The notes under the pieces were generated by a model that did not search any database, was not told the origin of the DNA, and saw only the letters and a list, made by a program, of their open reading frames with translations. Shown piece after piece: positions 1 to 8,959 of a DNA stretch of 64,000 nt; position 1 is the first letter of the stretch; each line of letters begins with the position of its first letter. Made by a program: the position numbers and the translations under genes. Source of the DNA: Halopiger xanaduensis SH-6 (GTDB taxonomy: Archaea; Halobacteriota; Halobacteria; Halobacteriales; Natrialbaceae); assembly GCF_000217715.1 (NCBI RefSeq), contig NC_015667.1, positions 117,779 through 181,778 on the forward strand, in the 5' to 3' direction.

Positions 1-117
1 TACGACACGGTCGTTATCGGTAGCCACGGTCGGGAGGGCGTATCACGAATCCTACTCGGGAGCGTCGCGGAAAACGTTGTCCGACGGTCGCCGACACCCG
101 TTGTCGTCGTCAGATAA
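1..117 (+). CDS. Universal stress protein (UspA), C-terminal part
   Basis: This is the last 38 codons of a UspA-fold protein whose start lies before the window; the stop is TAA at 115-117. The visible tail carries the nucleotide-binding signature of ATP-binding Usp proteins, G-x2-G-x9-G-S (GSHG then LLGS), followed by the final beta strand PTPVVVV. Usp proteins are small cytoplasmic Rossmann-like proteins linked to stress survival. Nothing can be said about the N-terminus or whether it is a single or tandem Usp. Confidence 0.9.
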   Translation, partial: YDTVVIGSHGREGVSRILLGSVAENVVRRSPTPVVVVR

Positions 118-535
118 CTCACTCACTCGACGGTGCTGCTCAGAACGATCGTGATAGCCGCAGGGATGGCTCAATCCGGCGCTCACGAACAATCTTGGTA
201 TGCTCGTGCCAATCGACGCTCGCCCGTGAACGAACCCGACGCAGACGTTCACGTCCTCGCGACCAACGACGTCGTAGACGCGCCACTACGGTTCGACGAC
301 CTCGTCGACGCTCTCGATCGTCCCAGAGCACGCCTCGTCGCCGAGTTCGTCGCGACGATGACGTAGACGGGCAAATTGGCGAGTTGTCGTACTCTATGAC
401 CTCAAGAACGCGGCGGCTGCATCGTTCGATCGACGTCGCTCTCGTGTTGATCGTTCTCGACGCAACCGGAGGCGATGAAAAGCGGAACGCGGCAGCTAAT
501 ACCTTTACATACAGTCTCCGCAAAAAACAACAGGG
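118..535. other. Intergenic stretch without a supported gene
   Basis: Open frames exist on both strands but none resembles a known family, has a ribosome binding site or keeps haloarchaeal codon preference along its length. A minus-strand stretch at about 140-366 has protein-like composition broken by a stop and may be gene debris. The last 35 bases hold the promoter of the next usp gene. Confidence 0.5.
504..511 (+). promoter_or_regulatory. TATA-like box for the usp gene at 536
   Basis: TTTACATA lies 25-32 nt before the ATG at 536, the spacing expected for an archaeal TATA box serving a leaderless transcript. Confidence 0.45.
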
Positions 536-973
536 ATGTCCAGAACTATTCTCGTTCCGCACGACGGGTCGTCCAATGCACAGGCCGCCCTCAAGTACGC
601 ACTCGAAACCGTTCCGGACGCTCGAATCGTCCTCTTTCACGCGATCGATCCGTTTGAGGTGAGACCCGAGGACGAGGGCGACGGACTTCCGCCGCTGACC
701 GAGGCGTGGTACGACGATCAGCGCGCCGCAGCGACCGATCTCTTGGAAAAGGCACGTGACGGCGTCGCCGACCGCGCTGACGACGTGACGTTCGAACTCG
801 AGACGGCTGTCGGCGCCCCGCCGCAGACGATCGTTGCCGCGGTCAATGATACCGACGCTGACCAGATCGTCATCGGTCGCTGCGGCCGGAGTGGACCCGA
901 GGAAATACGAATGGGAAGCACCGCCGAACACGTGGTCAAGCGGGCTTCCGTCCCGGTGACGGTCGTCCAGTAG
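536..973 (+). CDS. Universal stress protein, single UspA domain
   Basis: A 145-aa single UspA domain covering the whole protein. It begins with the typical first strand and loop (TILVPHDGS) and near the C-terminus has G-x2-G-x9-G-S (GRCG then MGS), so it is of the ATP-binding type. The ATG at 536 is chosen because a TATA-like element lies 25-32 nt upstream, implying a leaderless mRNA, and because the first strand starts within four residues, as in the family. Single-domain Usp proteins usually dimerise in the cytoplasm. The exact stress it answers to cannot be read from sequence. Confidence 0.93.
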   Translation: MSRTILVPHDGSSNAQAALKYALETVPDARIVLFHAIDPFEVRPEDEGDGLPPLTEAWYDDQRAAATDLLEKARDGVADRADDVTFELETAVGAPPQTIVAAVNDTDADQIVIGRCGRSGPEEIRMGSTAEHVVKRASVPVTVVQ

Positions 974-1264
974 CGGGATTACGGTCTTCGTATCACCGAA
1001 TCGATCCTTCGGACCGGTTCCGAAAACGTCCGCTCGGTCTCCTCGCCGCTTATCTGTCCCCCGCCGCTGAAACAACCGCGTATTTTTATCAGGCTGTACG
1101 GAGTATAGTCCCGGGCGAACGCCATGGATCACCGCGAGTGAGCCGGTTCCGCTATCACGGTTGCCGCGCGGAGTCGAGTCGCGGTGATCGTGAAATGATT
1201 GCGATCGGCTGTGCCGTCGGCACCGAACCGACGGTTACGGCGGCTCACGACTAGGGAGGACCTC

Positions 1265-1660
1265 ATGAACTACAAGGAATTTATCGGTCACGTTCAGCAT
1301 CGACTCGAGTACGGACAGTTCGGTCACGCGGTCCGGACGACCCGAGCCGTCCTGACGACGCTCGGCGAACGGATCCAGGAGGGGGAAGCCACGGACCTCG
1401 CCAGCCCGATCCCGATGGAGATCGATCGCTACCTGACCGAGGTCGAACACGGCCAGCGATTCGATTACCAAGAGTTTCTCGACCGGGTCGCAGAACGGGA
1501 CCGTGGCGGCGTCGACGGTGCGGATGCTAACTATCGCGCCCAGCAAGTCCTCGCCGTCGTCGCCGCTGACGTTCCCGCGGGGAATCTCGAGAAGATTCGC
1601 GACCAGCTCCCCGACGACTTCGAGCCGCTGTTCGATCACCTCGAAACACCGACGAAGTGA
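1265..1660 (+). CDS. DUF2267 family protein
   Basis: A 131-aa acidic, helical protein of the DUF2267 family, which in archaea and bacteria is often found near usp and other stress genes. The opening MNYKEFIGHVQHRL and the later motif of a helix ending in LPDDFEPLFD are typical of the family (LP-x-DF-x-x-LF). The start at 1265 is supported by a GGAGG ribosome binding site at 1255-1259; an upstream in-frame start at 1199 would add a tail without family similarity. It has no signal peptide or membrane segment. Molecular function is unknown. Confidence 0.85.
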   Translation: MNYKEFIGHVQHRLEYGQFGHAVRTTRAVLTTLGERIQEGEATDLASPIPMEIDRYLTEVEHGQRFDYQEFLDRVAERDRGGVDGADANYRAQQVLAVVAADVPAGNLEKIRDQLPDDFEPLFDHLETPTK

Positions 1661-1770
1661 GTTCCGAAGGACGATGATCAGCCGTTCAGCAATGCATCGG
1701 CTGTGATCTGGAACACGCTCGAAGAGAGACGATAGAACGGTAGTCGGCCTCGGGATAGACACCGTGCCCA

Positions 1771-2643
1771 CTACGCTTCCGGTGAGGGTTCTCGAACTGC
1801 CAACACTGGAATCGGCGACGTTCGAACGAGATACTCGGTGACGCTTCCCAGTACGTATCGATCGAAGCCCGTCCGTCCGTGGGTTCCGACGACGATGAGA
1901 TCGATGTCGTGATCCTGGATGTACGAGAGGATCGCCTCGTGGATCGACGGACCGTACTCTACCGTTTCAGTTGCCGGTTCGGCGCCAGCGGTTTCTGCAA
2001 CCGCTGCTGCCTCCTCGAGAATTGCGTCTGCAGTCTCCTCTAACTGCGCTATCTGGATATCGGAACGGACATCGATACCGAGACTCGCGATATCGACGAC
2101 GGTGAGGAGGTGAAGCGTTGCTCCGTTAGCGGTCGTCACGTCGGCGGCCGTCTCTACTGCTTCCCGTGCGCAGGTGCTCCCGTCGGTCGGCACCAACACG
2201 GTCTGGTACGGGTAGGTGAGTGTGCCGTCGTCTGGCCGAACCGTGAGCACGGGGACGTCAGATCGCCTGAGGACGCGCTCGGTGGTGCTGCCGAGCAAGA
2301 ACCGTTCGAGCCCTTGTCGGCCGTGGGTCGGCATAGCGACGAGATCGATGTCTCGCGACGTTGCATAGTCGACGATTGCGCTGTAGGGCTCCCCTTTCTG
2401 AACCTCGGTGACCGTTTCGACGCCGCGTTGCCGTGCGCGGTCAGCGGCATCTCGAACGAACTCTTCACCCTCCTGCTTGAGCGCATCGATAACATCTCTC
2501 TGCGGCTGGAAAACCTGTCCCGGATCCGCAACGTTGAGAACGTGAACCGTCGCGCCGTGGTTGGCAGCGACATCGAGAACGTGGTCGAAGACGACTGATG
2601 CACCCTGACTACCGTCCGTGGGAAAGAGGATGTGATCGTACAT
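1771..2643 (-). CDS. Tandem universal stress protein (two UspA domains)
   Basis: A 290-aa protein with two UspA domains in tandem, roughly residues 1-142 and 148-285. Each starts with the strand-loop signature (ILFPTDGS, VLVPTDGS). The second domain has the complete nucleotide motif G-x2-G-x9-G-S (GTHG then LGS); in the first the leading Gly is Pro (MPTHG then LGS), so that site may bind nucleotide less well. The fused arrangement mimics the usual Usp homodimer. The ATG at 2643 places the first strand at residues 4-8, as in other family members. It is convergent with the DUF2267 gene. Confidence 0.93.
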   Translation of the reverse strand: MYDHILFPTDGSQGASVVFDHVLDVAANHGATVHVLNVADPGQVFQPQRDVIDALKQEGEEFVRDAADRARQRGVETVTEVQKGEPYSAIVDYATSRDIDLVAMPTHGRQGLERFLLGSTTERVLRRSDVPVLTVRPDDGTLTYPYQTVLVPTDGSTCAREAVETAADVTTANGATLHLLTVVDIASLGIDVRSDIQIAQLEETADAILEEAAAVAETAGAEPATETVEYGPSIHEAILSYIQDHDIDLIVVGTHGRTGFDRYVLGSVTEYLVRTSPIPVLAVREPSPEA

Positions 2644-3144
2644 GGATTCACTCTCGAGACTGTTAGCCTCGGATAGTTGTTGTCCGTTCCACAGTAGTAT
2701 AAGCCCCTGTACACCTCGCTAATTGGAGACGCTGCTTTGCTTTCGACTCTCTAGCCGGCTGATCTGATTTGTCCTCAAGTTCGTTGGTGACCGAATCGGA
2801 TTGATTTCGCTGGAGTCGCGACCCTCCGGGCGCGAGTTCCACAGCGTCTCGAGCCTCGTATTGTCCAACTCGTCCTCCGAATCCGGTAGCAATTTCGGCC
2901 CGAACGTGTTGGCCCTCTGCCTCGAATTTTCCCATGTCAAATGGACGCATCAGACCGGAATAAACGTGGAGGGTATGTCCTGAAACCGAAGAATATCTGT
3001 TACTCACCAATGAGCGTATCCGATAAAGGTGGATTCGTGGGAACACGAGTGACAACCAGTCGGAGTAAAACGTATCCAGGTTTTATCGGAGGTTAGTGGT
3101 GGTAGTCAGCGGTCGATATCAGCCGGCTGTTGCAGACCATCGAG
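2644..3144. other. Intergenic stretch, no convincing gene
   Basis: The part next to 2643 holds the usp promoter region. A minus-strand open frame from an ATG at 2938 down to 2663 has a possible TATA-like run (GTTTATT) about 30 nt before it, but its codon use is poor for a haloarchaeon and the product resembles nothing I know, so it is not called. Confidence 0.4.
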
Positions 3145-3285
3145 TTACTCGTCGATTCGAGGGCTCGTCTGAACCGACAGAACGAGATCCGAGAGCATCA
3201 GGAACGTCAAAACGGTCAGGACGGGCACCGGAACGACGTCTCCGTCATGGATCATAAAGACGGCGATCGTTAGCACCTTGAGCAC
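3145..3285 (-). CDS. Possible small membrane protein downstream of the MFS gene
   Basis: A 46-codon frame from a GTG at 3285 to TAA at 3145. It encodes two short hydrophobic stretches around the motif MIHDGDVVPVP and ends PRIDE. The open frame continues upstream without a start as far as the MFS stop codon, with hydrophilic sequence ending YWTLNIVLK, so either a GTG start is used or the gene has lost its 5' part: an ATG in another frame at 3334 (MGDLTAP) could be the original start if a frameshift occurred. Amino-acid composition looks coding; function unknown. Confidence 0.35.
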   Translation of the reverse strand: MLKVLTIAVFMIHDGDVVPVPVLTVLTFLMLSDLVLSVQTSPRIDE

Positions 3286-3354
3286 GATATTGAGGGTCCA
3301 GTACTCTCTCCTTGAGGCGCCGTTAAATCGCCCATCAGGAAATCGGCGACCGTC

Positions 3355-4644
3355 TCAGTCCTCGGACGTGGTGCTCTGGGGTAACTCCGAGGCCGGTGCA
3401 GGCGGTTCGTGAGTGCCGAACTCTGGGTGTGTCTCTTCCATCCAGAGATAGACAATTACGCCGGAGAGGAACATCAGGAGAGCAGTCATGTAGAACGCGG
3501 CTTCGACGTTCACGAACTCCATCGAGAGGCCGATCAGGATTGCGCCGACGCCGTAACCGGCATCCCGCCACATTCGGTAGACGCCCATGCCAGCCGACCG
3601 CCACGTCGGATGGGCCGCATCGCTGGGAACGGTCATCAGGTTCGGGTAGAGCAGTGCCATCCCGAGTCCGGAGACTCCGGAAAGGATCGCCCACGGGAGG
3701 TAGCTGTCTACGGACACCATCCCGAAGACGCCTACCCCGGCTAGGAACATACCCAAGACGACCGGTGGGCGTCGTCCGATGCGGTCGGCGAGGCCGCCAG
3801 TCCCGATCTGAAGGAAGTACATCGCGCTGTGGACGCCGACGACGACACCGACGGCTTCGATCGCGAGTCCCTGACTCGTGAGATATAGCGGGACGGCAAT
3901 CCAGAACAGCGTGTCGACAAAGTTCTCGATGTGGCCAGCCTGGGCCGCTGCGAACAGCGTCCTGTCGCCGTAGGTCGCTCGCTTCAGCACCTCGTTGAAC
4001 GTTAGGTTCGCATCGTAGTGGTCGTTGTCGGCCTCGATCTGTGCGAGTTGGACCGTCTCTTTGATGAGGAAGACCGAAATGAGGAACGCGAGCACCACGA
4101 CGGCCGCGAGGAAGTAGAACGGCTCCGGCCGAAGACTCGTCTGGCCGGCGATGACGCCCGTGATCCACGCGCCCGCGGCGACGCCGGTATAGCCGAACGC
4201 CTCATCAATGCCGACGGCGAGCCCGCGCTGGTTTGGGCCGGCGAGGTCGATCTTGGCGTTGATCGCCATGCTCCATGTCAGTGCCTGGTTAATTCCCAGG
4301 AGGACGTTCCCGAGGGTGATCCAGCTCCAGTTCGGGGCGAAGATCAGGATCACCGGGATCGGCAGGGCAGTGATCCAGCCGAGCACGAGCACCGGTCTTC
4401 GCCCGTACTCTTCGCCCCACTTGCCGGCGTAGAGATTGAGCAGCGCCTTGACGAAGCCGAACGAGACGACGAACGAGCCGATGACCAAAAATGACTCAAC
4501 GCCGAGCACGTCTTCACCGAGAACGGGTACGACCGTACGCTCCGATCCGATCGTCAGGCCAGTCGCGAACACCAACAGGACGTGCAGCGAGAACTGCCCG
4601 AGGTGTTCGCGGATGCCCTGTTTCAGTTCAGTTCCCTCGCTCAT
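3355..4644 (-). CDS. MFS transporter
   Basis: A 429-aa major facilitator superfamily protein with about twelve predicted membrane helices. The loop after helix 2 carries the MFS signature-like GKWGEEYGRRPVL and the equivalent loop in the second half reads GGLADRIGRRPPVVLG. The substrate cannot be deduced. It starts 3 nt after the rhodanese-MBL gene, clearly the same transcription unit, so export or import of a sulfur compound made or used by that enzyme is a reasonable guess. The long hydrophilic C-terminal tail is typical of haloarchaeal MFS proteins. Confidence 0.9.
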   Translation of the reverse strand: MSEGTELKQGIREHLGQFSLHVLLVFATGLTIGSERTVVPVLGEDVLGVESFLVIGSFVVSFGFVKALLNLYAGKWGEEYGRRPVLVLGWITALPIPVILIFAPNWSWITLGNVLLGINQALTWSMAINAKIDLAGPNQRGLAVGIDEAFGYTGVAAGAWITGVIAGQTSLRPEPFYFLAAVVVLAFLISVFLIKETVQLAQIEADNDHYDANLTFNEVLKRATYGDRTLFAAAQAGHIENFVDTLFWIAVPLYLTSQGLAIEAVGVVVGVHSAMYFLQIGTGGLADRIGRRPPVVLGMFLAGVGVFGMVSVDSYLPWAILSGVSGLGMALLYPNLMTVPSDAAHPTWRSAGMGVYRMWRDAGYGVGAILIGLSMEFVNVEAAFYMTALLMFLSGVIVYLWMEETHPEFGTHEPPAPASELPQSTTSED

Positions 4645-4647
4645 GGA

Positions 4648-5757
4648 TTACTCGGCGGCACAGCGGTTGGGACCCAGTTCCAGTTCGGATAGCTCCTCGT
4701 CGGGAACGTCCTCCTGTCCGGCGTTCGCCCGCTTGACGCGCTCGAAGTTCGGCGGATGCTCCGGGATATCCGAAGCGAGCGTCTCGACGAACGCTTCGCG
4801 ATCACGCCCGAGGTCCTCGTTTCGCTCTCGGACCTCCGCGAGCGTCGCGGTCACCGGTGGTTCGGGCGATCCTGGATCGTGCGCTGGGAGGACGACCGCG
4901 TCGTCCGGTCGATCCAGTAAGCGCTGGAGGCTCTCGTAGAGTGTCGCCGCGTTCCCTTCGACGTCAGACTCTTCGATCCCGGCTTCGATGCCAAGTTCGA
5001 CGCGGCCGACACTCTCGTGAAACAGCGTATCGCCCGTGAGCAGAGCCTCGTCCTCGACATTGAACGAGACGCTGCCTTCGCTGTGTCCTGGCGTGTGGAT
5101 TATGTCGATGTCAACGGACCCGACTTCAATCGTCGCTTCGTCTTCGACCGGGGTTGCGTCGAACGCGAGCGCATCCTTCGGGTGGAGGTAGTAGGGAACG
5201 TCGTTCCGCTTGGCGAGTTCTGCACCGCCGGAGACGTGGTCGGCGTGCGCGTGCGTGTCGAAGACGCCGACGAGGTCGGCGTCGTACTCGCTGAGGATTG
5301 CATCGTACTCGTTGAGGTAGTGGGAGGCATCAAACACGGCGGCCTCTCCGTCCGAAATCAGGATGTGCGAGAGACAGCCTTTTCCGGGTCGGGCGACCTG
5401 AACGAGCGTCCCGGCAAGATCGGTCTCGACAGGCGCGCTTCGGTGGACGCGGCTCCACCCGTTCATCCCGTCGGTGAGCGTCGTGGCGTCGTAGCCCATC
5501 TCTCGCAGGACGTCCGTCGCCGTCTGGGAGACAACTCCCGCGGCGCAGACCGTGACGATTTCGCGGTCGTTTGGGAGGTCTGCAAGAGCGTCTTTTGCTG
5601 CCTCCGGATCGTCGGTCAGTTCGTCGTAGACGTTGAGGTTGATGCTGTTGGGAACGTGCCACTCCTCGTAGTCGTCTCGGTGGCGAATATCGAGCACGAG
5701 CACGTCCTCGTCATCGCGTAGCCGATCGCTGAGTTCCGTCGGACTAGTTTCCGTCAT
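4648..5757 (-). CDS. Rhodanese-metallo-beta-lactamase fusion (persulfide dioxygenase-like)
   Basis: A 369-aa cytoplasmic fusion. Residues about 5-110 are a rhodanese domain with the active-site cysteine C71 in the loop VTVCAAGV. Residues about 115-345 are a metallo-beta-lactamase domain with the metal motif H169-x-H171-x-D173-H174 (THAHADH), a later HTPGH and the GDTLF segment, as in ETHE1-like persulfide dioxygenases. Such enzymes oxidise glutathione- or protein-bound persulfide to sulfite, and the rhodanese part handles the persulfide sulfur. It is first in an operon with the MFS gene and divergent from a Cys-rich regulator at 5844. A second such fusion lies at 57294-58487. Haloarchaea lack glutathione, so the natural acceptor is probably another thiol. 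Confidence 0.88.
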   Translation of the reverse strand: MTETSPTELSDRLRDDEDVLVLDIRHRDDYEEWHVPNSINLNVYDELTDDPEAAKDALADLPNDREIVTVCAAGVVSQTATDVLREMGYDATTLTDGMNGWSRVHRSAPVETDLAGTLVQVARPGKGCLSHILISDGEAAVFDASHYLNEYDAILSEYDADLVGVFDTHAHADHVSGGAELAKRNDVPYYLHPKDALAFDATPVEDEATIEVGSVDIDIIHTPGHSEGSVSFNVEDEALLTGDTLFHESVGRVELGIEAGIEESDVEGNAATLYESLQRLLDRPDDAVVLPAHDPGSPEPPVTATLAEVRERNEDLGRDREAFVETLASDIPEHPPNFERVKRANAGQEDVPDEELSELELGPNRCAAE

Positions 5758-5843
5758 CGAGTACCCGTATGAACGGTATCGGATTAGTATTGGTGCGGGA
5801 CATGACCGGCACCGTTAATAGTCGCAAGAGCGAAAAATGATGT

Positions 5844-6578
5844 ATGAGTCTATACGAAGCGTCTTTTCGGTTGAAACACGAGTGTCCGTACCGGGAGATT
5901 TCGGAACGTTACCCGGACCTAACGATACGTGAGTGGTACCTGAGTGACTGTCAGGTACTCGAAATTACCTCGGCAGAGGTACCGACCGACGACCTGCTCG
6001 AGGAGATCGACAGGATCGGAACGATCCTTCACGAGTCGATCGACGACTCGGGTCTCCACGTCATCACCCAATCGTGTCTCTGCTCGCTCGAGGGGTCGAT
6101 CCTCGAGCGGTTCGAGGAACACGATTGCCTCTACCAGCCGCCGACGATTCACCGCCAGGGCTGGGAACACTACACGGTGATCGCGTTCGACGAATCTGAC
6201 GTTCGAGACTTGTTTCGGGATCTGGAGGCGGATCGAGATATCGAACTGCTCTCCAAGACCGCTATCGCAGAACAGAGAATCCCGCACAGTATGTTGGCAC
6301 CGGTCGATCGATTGTTCGAAGACCTCACCGACCGCCAGCTGGCGGCGCTACAGTTGGCGCTAGAGAACGGCTACTACGAACAGCCGCGACAGACATCGCT
6401 TCGGGATCTGGCCTCGCAGACGTCTGTCGCCCGCTCGACCTACGAGGAGCACCTCCGGAAGGCGGAGAACAAGCTCATGGCGAACGCCGGAACGTACCTG
6501 CGATTGGTGACGTCAGGGACTGAGGCGGATCCGCTGGGTACAAGTCAAGCGGAAGTGCCCGAACAGCGGGCCAACTGA
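5844..6578 (+). CDS. HTH_10 (Bat-like) transcriptional regulator with a cysteine-rich sensor part
   Basis: A 244-aa regulator. The C-terminal region, about residues 160-220, is an HTH_10 domain, recognisable from LTDRQLAALQLALENGYY followed by a second helix and YEEHLRKAE. The N-terminal 150 residues have five cysteines (14, 36, 78, 80, 95), including a CLC pair, and two histidine/acid clusters; this suggests metal or thiol/persulfide sensing but no known sensor domain is obvious. It is divergent from the rhodanese-MBL/MFS operon across 86 bp, so it is the likely regulator of that operon. The start ATG at 5844 gives the usual haloarchaeal opening of this family. Confidence 0.85.
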   Translation: MSLYEASFRLKHECPYREISERYPDLTIREWYLSDCQVLEITSAEVPTDDLLEEIDRIGTILHESIDDSGLHVITQSCLCSLEGSILERFEEHDCLYQPPTIHRQGWEHYTVIAFDESDVRDLFRDLEADRDIELLSKTAIAEQRIPHSMLAPVDRLFEDLTDRQLAALQLALENGYYEQPRQTSLRDLASQTSVARSTYEEHLRKAENKLMANAGTYLRLVTSGTEADPLGTSQAEVPEQRAN

Positions 6579-6903
6579 TCGATCGGTCGTCGAACGCATC
6601 GGTTTTCGACGGCTCGATTCACAGTTATCTACGCGATCCCGTTACAGCGGGTCAGCCGCCGTCACCACCCCGATGTCGAGTCGCCGTATCTCGCCGAGTA
6701 CGCTCTCCTCTGGGTTTGTTCCGTCAGTATCGATGTGTTCAGACGCGAGGTGCTAGCCGGCCGTGCGGACGGATCGATGTGATAGAGACGGGTGACGAGT
6801 ACGCGAAGTCGAACCGGTTCCGTCACTGTCGCGGTCGCGTCTCGCACTGTTTGAGGCGGATGACACCCCTGTTCTTCATGCTAATTGCGGGCGTTCGTTC
6901 TGT
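6579..6903. other. Intergenic stretch with a possible gene tail
   Basis: No complete gene. On the minus strand a 37-codon open stretch at 6642-6752 (ending GVVTAADPL then TAA) looks like the C-terminus of a haloarchaeal protein but has no start and is preceded by a stop, so it is probably debris next to the decayed gene at 6904. Confidence 0.3.
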
Positions 6904-7347
6904 ATGGATCGAGTCGAGTACGTCTACACGATCGGGATAACCGACGAAGAGGTCGAAGACCGCCTCGAGCGCGTTGATTCCGGGGTGCTCGTGCTCGCGG
7001 CCGACGGCGACGCGTACGCGGTTCCCGCCGCACACCACTACGACGCGGACTCGCTCTAGGTCCGACTGTCAACCGACAGTTCGAGTACGAATCTCTCGTA
7101 TCTCGAGGAAACGGAGACAGCATGTATCACGGTGTACGACGTTAGCGGATCCGGCGACTCCTGGAGCATCGTCGTCACCGGACCACTTCGAAAGCTGACC
7201 GGGCGAGAGCGGGCGCAGTTCGACGAGACGGCGGTCAACGAGTCCTTCCTCGAACTTTAGATTTGCGACGAGGACGTCGCAGCGGTCGACCTCGAGATCT
7301 ACGAATTGGAGATGGAATCGATTACCGGTCGGCGGACCGGCGACTGA
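6904..7347 (+). pseudogene. FMN-binding split-barrel (pyridoxamine 5'-phosphate oxidase-like) pseudogene with two in-frame TAG codons
   Basis: From ATG 6904 to TGA 7345-7347 one reading frame encodes a complete protein of about 147 codons of the haloarchaeal pyridoxamine-5'-phosphate-oxidase-like family (opening VEYVYTIG, middle VPAAHHYDADSL, later ITVYDVSGSG and SIVVTGPLRKL, ending MESITGRRTGD). The frame is interrupted by TAG at 7057-7059 (codon 52) and TAG at 7258-7260 (codon 119), with no frameshift. Relatives have an aromatic residue followed by F-R at the first site and Arg-x-Phe-Asp near the second, where this copy also has Cys for Phe. The simplest reading is a recently inactivated gene; an intact relative lies at 17291-17767. 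Confidence 0.8.
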
Positions 7348-7507
7348 CGCGAACGGTCGGATGGTACTGCCCCGGTCCAGAGGTCGATGTCCGGCGAGGC
7401 TCTCACGGTCTCTGTGGGATCCACGGTGAGGAGGATCACGCTGGCTACAGCGAATCAATGCTACCGATTTACGTTCGCTCTCGTCGCAGTGATTGGGTGA
7501 CAGAGAG

Positions 7508-8881
7508 ATGTTACGAAACGCCTTCGCGAGCGATCCGTCAGTTGAGACCGACTCGTCGATGCTGATCGACCGGCACTTACCCAAGTACGACGTCACGACG
7601 ATCCGACACGTGGTCGTCGACGCCGACCCCGAGACGACGTACGAGGCGATGCTCACCGCCGACCTGCTGGACACCGGGCCGATCGTCCGCGCCCTCGGAG
7701 CGCTGCGAAACGCACCGACGGTAATCGCGCGCCGGATTCGAGGGAGTTCCGGGGCGCCACCGCCCGATCGGATGCGGTTCATCGACGTTCCTGAGACCGA
7801 CGAGTGGATGCTGCTCGACGAAACATATGGCGAGGAGTTCGTCTTCGGTGCGATCGGGAAGTTCTGGCGACCGGCGATCGAGTGGCGACAGGTGGAGTCC
7901 GACGAGTTCTCGGCGTTCGACGAGCCGGGGTACGCGAAACTCGCGATCGGCCTGTCCATCCGGCCGTACGGCGAGGACCGGACGCTGTTGTCCTACGAGG
8001 CGCGCACTGCGACGACCGACGACCGCGCCCACCGGAACTTCCGCCGGTACTGGCGCGTCATCGGTCCGTTCGCGGGCTACCTGATGTCGCGCACGCTCAA
8101 GCGTATTGCGGCCGACGCGGAAGCCCATAGGAGTCGGAAATCGCCGGAGACGGATACCGATGCCGGAGACGAAGACCAAGACCGCTCGAGCCGACTCATC
8201 CGAGGCACCATCGCGACCGCCGCGTTCCTCGCCGCGAGCGCGTACCACGTCACAATACGCCCTTGGCACCGTCGCTGGGGCACGACTGAAGGCGAAGCGC
8301 GAGGGCCGCTTCCGGGTGACGACCTCCTCCCGACCGCGACGGATCAGGTCACTCACGCGATCGAGATCGACGCGCCCGCCGAATCGGTCTGGCCGTGGCT
8401 TGTCCAGATCGGGCAGGGTCGTGGCGGCTTCTACAGCTACGACTGGCTTGAGCAGGCCGTCGGCGCGGACATCCACAACGTCGACCGGATCGTCCCGGAG
8501 TACCAGAACCTCGAGGAAGGGGACATCGTTCGGTTAGCGCCCGAGGACTACGCCGTCTCCTCGCCTGAGTCCGCGTCGGAGGTCGCTCGCCTCGAGCCCG
8601 AGCGGACGCTCGTCCTCAGACCGCCCGGCGACTCGCCGGCCTGGACGTGGGCGTTCGTTCTGAACCCGGTCGACGAGGAGACGACGCGACTGCTGGCTCG
8701 TACGCGGTCGGACCCGAGTCGGTCGTCGATTCTCCCGCGGGCGAAGCGTCCGGTCCTCGGCGCGGCGATCGATTACCTCTTTTGGGAACCCGCGCACTTT
8801 CTCATGGAGCGGCAGATGCTCCGAGGAATCAAGGACCGCGCCGAAGGAGAGGAACGACGGGCTCAGTCCACGACGATGTGA
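7508..8881 (+). CDS. Double SRPBCC-domain protein with a central hydrophobic segment
   Basis: A 457-aa protein with two START/Bet v1-like (SRPBCC) domains: one at about residues 20-195 (opening TIRHVVVDADPETTYEAM, ending IGPFAGYLMSRTL) and one at about 265-450 (opening HAIEIDAPAESVWPWLVQIG, with GFYSYDWLE). Between them is an acidic linker and a single hydrophobic stretch (TIATAAFLAASAYH), possibly a membrane anchor. SRPBCC domains bind hydrophobic ligands; the substrate is unknown. The second domain is of the type common in actinobacteria and haloarchaea. The ATG at 7508 is preferred, but an in-frame TTG at 7493 is possible. It follows the amber pseudogene. Confidence 0.8.
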   Translation: MLRNAFASDPSVETDSSMLIDRHLPKYDVTTIRHVVVDADPETTYEAMLTADLLDTGPIVRALGALRNAPTVIARRIRGSSGAPPPDRMRFIDVPETDEWMLLDETYGEEFVFGAIGKFWRPAIEWRQVESDEFSAFDEPGYAKLAIGLSIRPYGEDRTLLSYEARTATTDDRAHRNFRRYWRVIGPFAGYLMSRTLKRIAADAEAHRSRKSPETDTDAGDEDQDRSSRLIRGTIATAAFLAASAYHVTIRPWHRRWGTTEGEARGPLPGDDLLPTATDQVTHAIEIDAPAESVWPWLVQIGQGRGGFYSYDWLEQAVGADIHNVDRIVPEYQNLEEGDIVRLAPEDYAVSSPESASEVARLEPERTLVLRPPGDSPAWTWAFVLNPVDEETTRLLARTRSDPSRSSILPRAKRPVLGAAIDYLFWEPAHFLMERQMLRGIKDRAEGEERRAQSTTM

Positions 8882-8959
8882 CGAAACCATCGGCCGTTGA
8901 ACCGGGACGACCGACTCGACATCTCCCACTCGACCACCACGCACCGCGACCTCGGGATG

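Noticed and set aside
140..1132. Long open frame on the minus strand across the usp gene and flanking DNA
   Set aside because: Antisense shadow of a real usp gene; Arg-rich product, no family similarity, typical of GC-rich haloarchaeal DNA.
2663..2938. Minus-strand frame with a TATA-like run upstream
   Set aside because: Codon use is atypical, the product has no recognisable motif and overlaps the usp promoter; left as intergenic.
6904..7347. Pyrrolysine or selenocysteine readthrough at the TAG codons
   Set aside because: No Pyl gene, suppressor tRNA or recoding element is visible in the window; simple inactivation is the default, readthrough kept only as a test.
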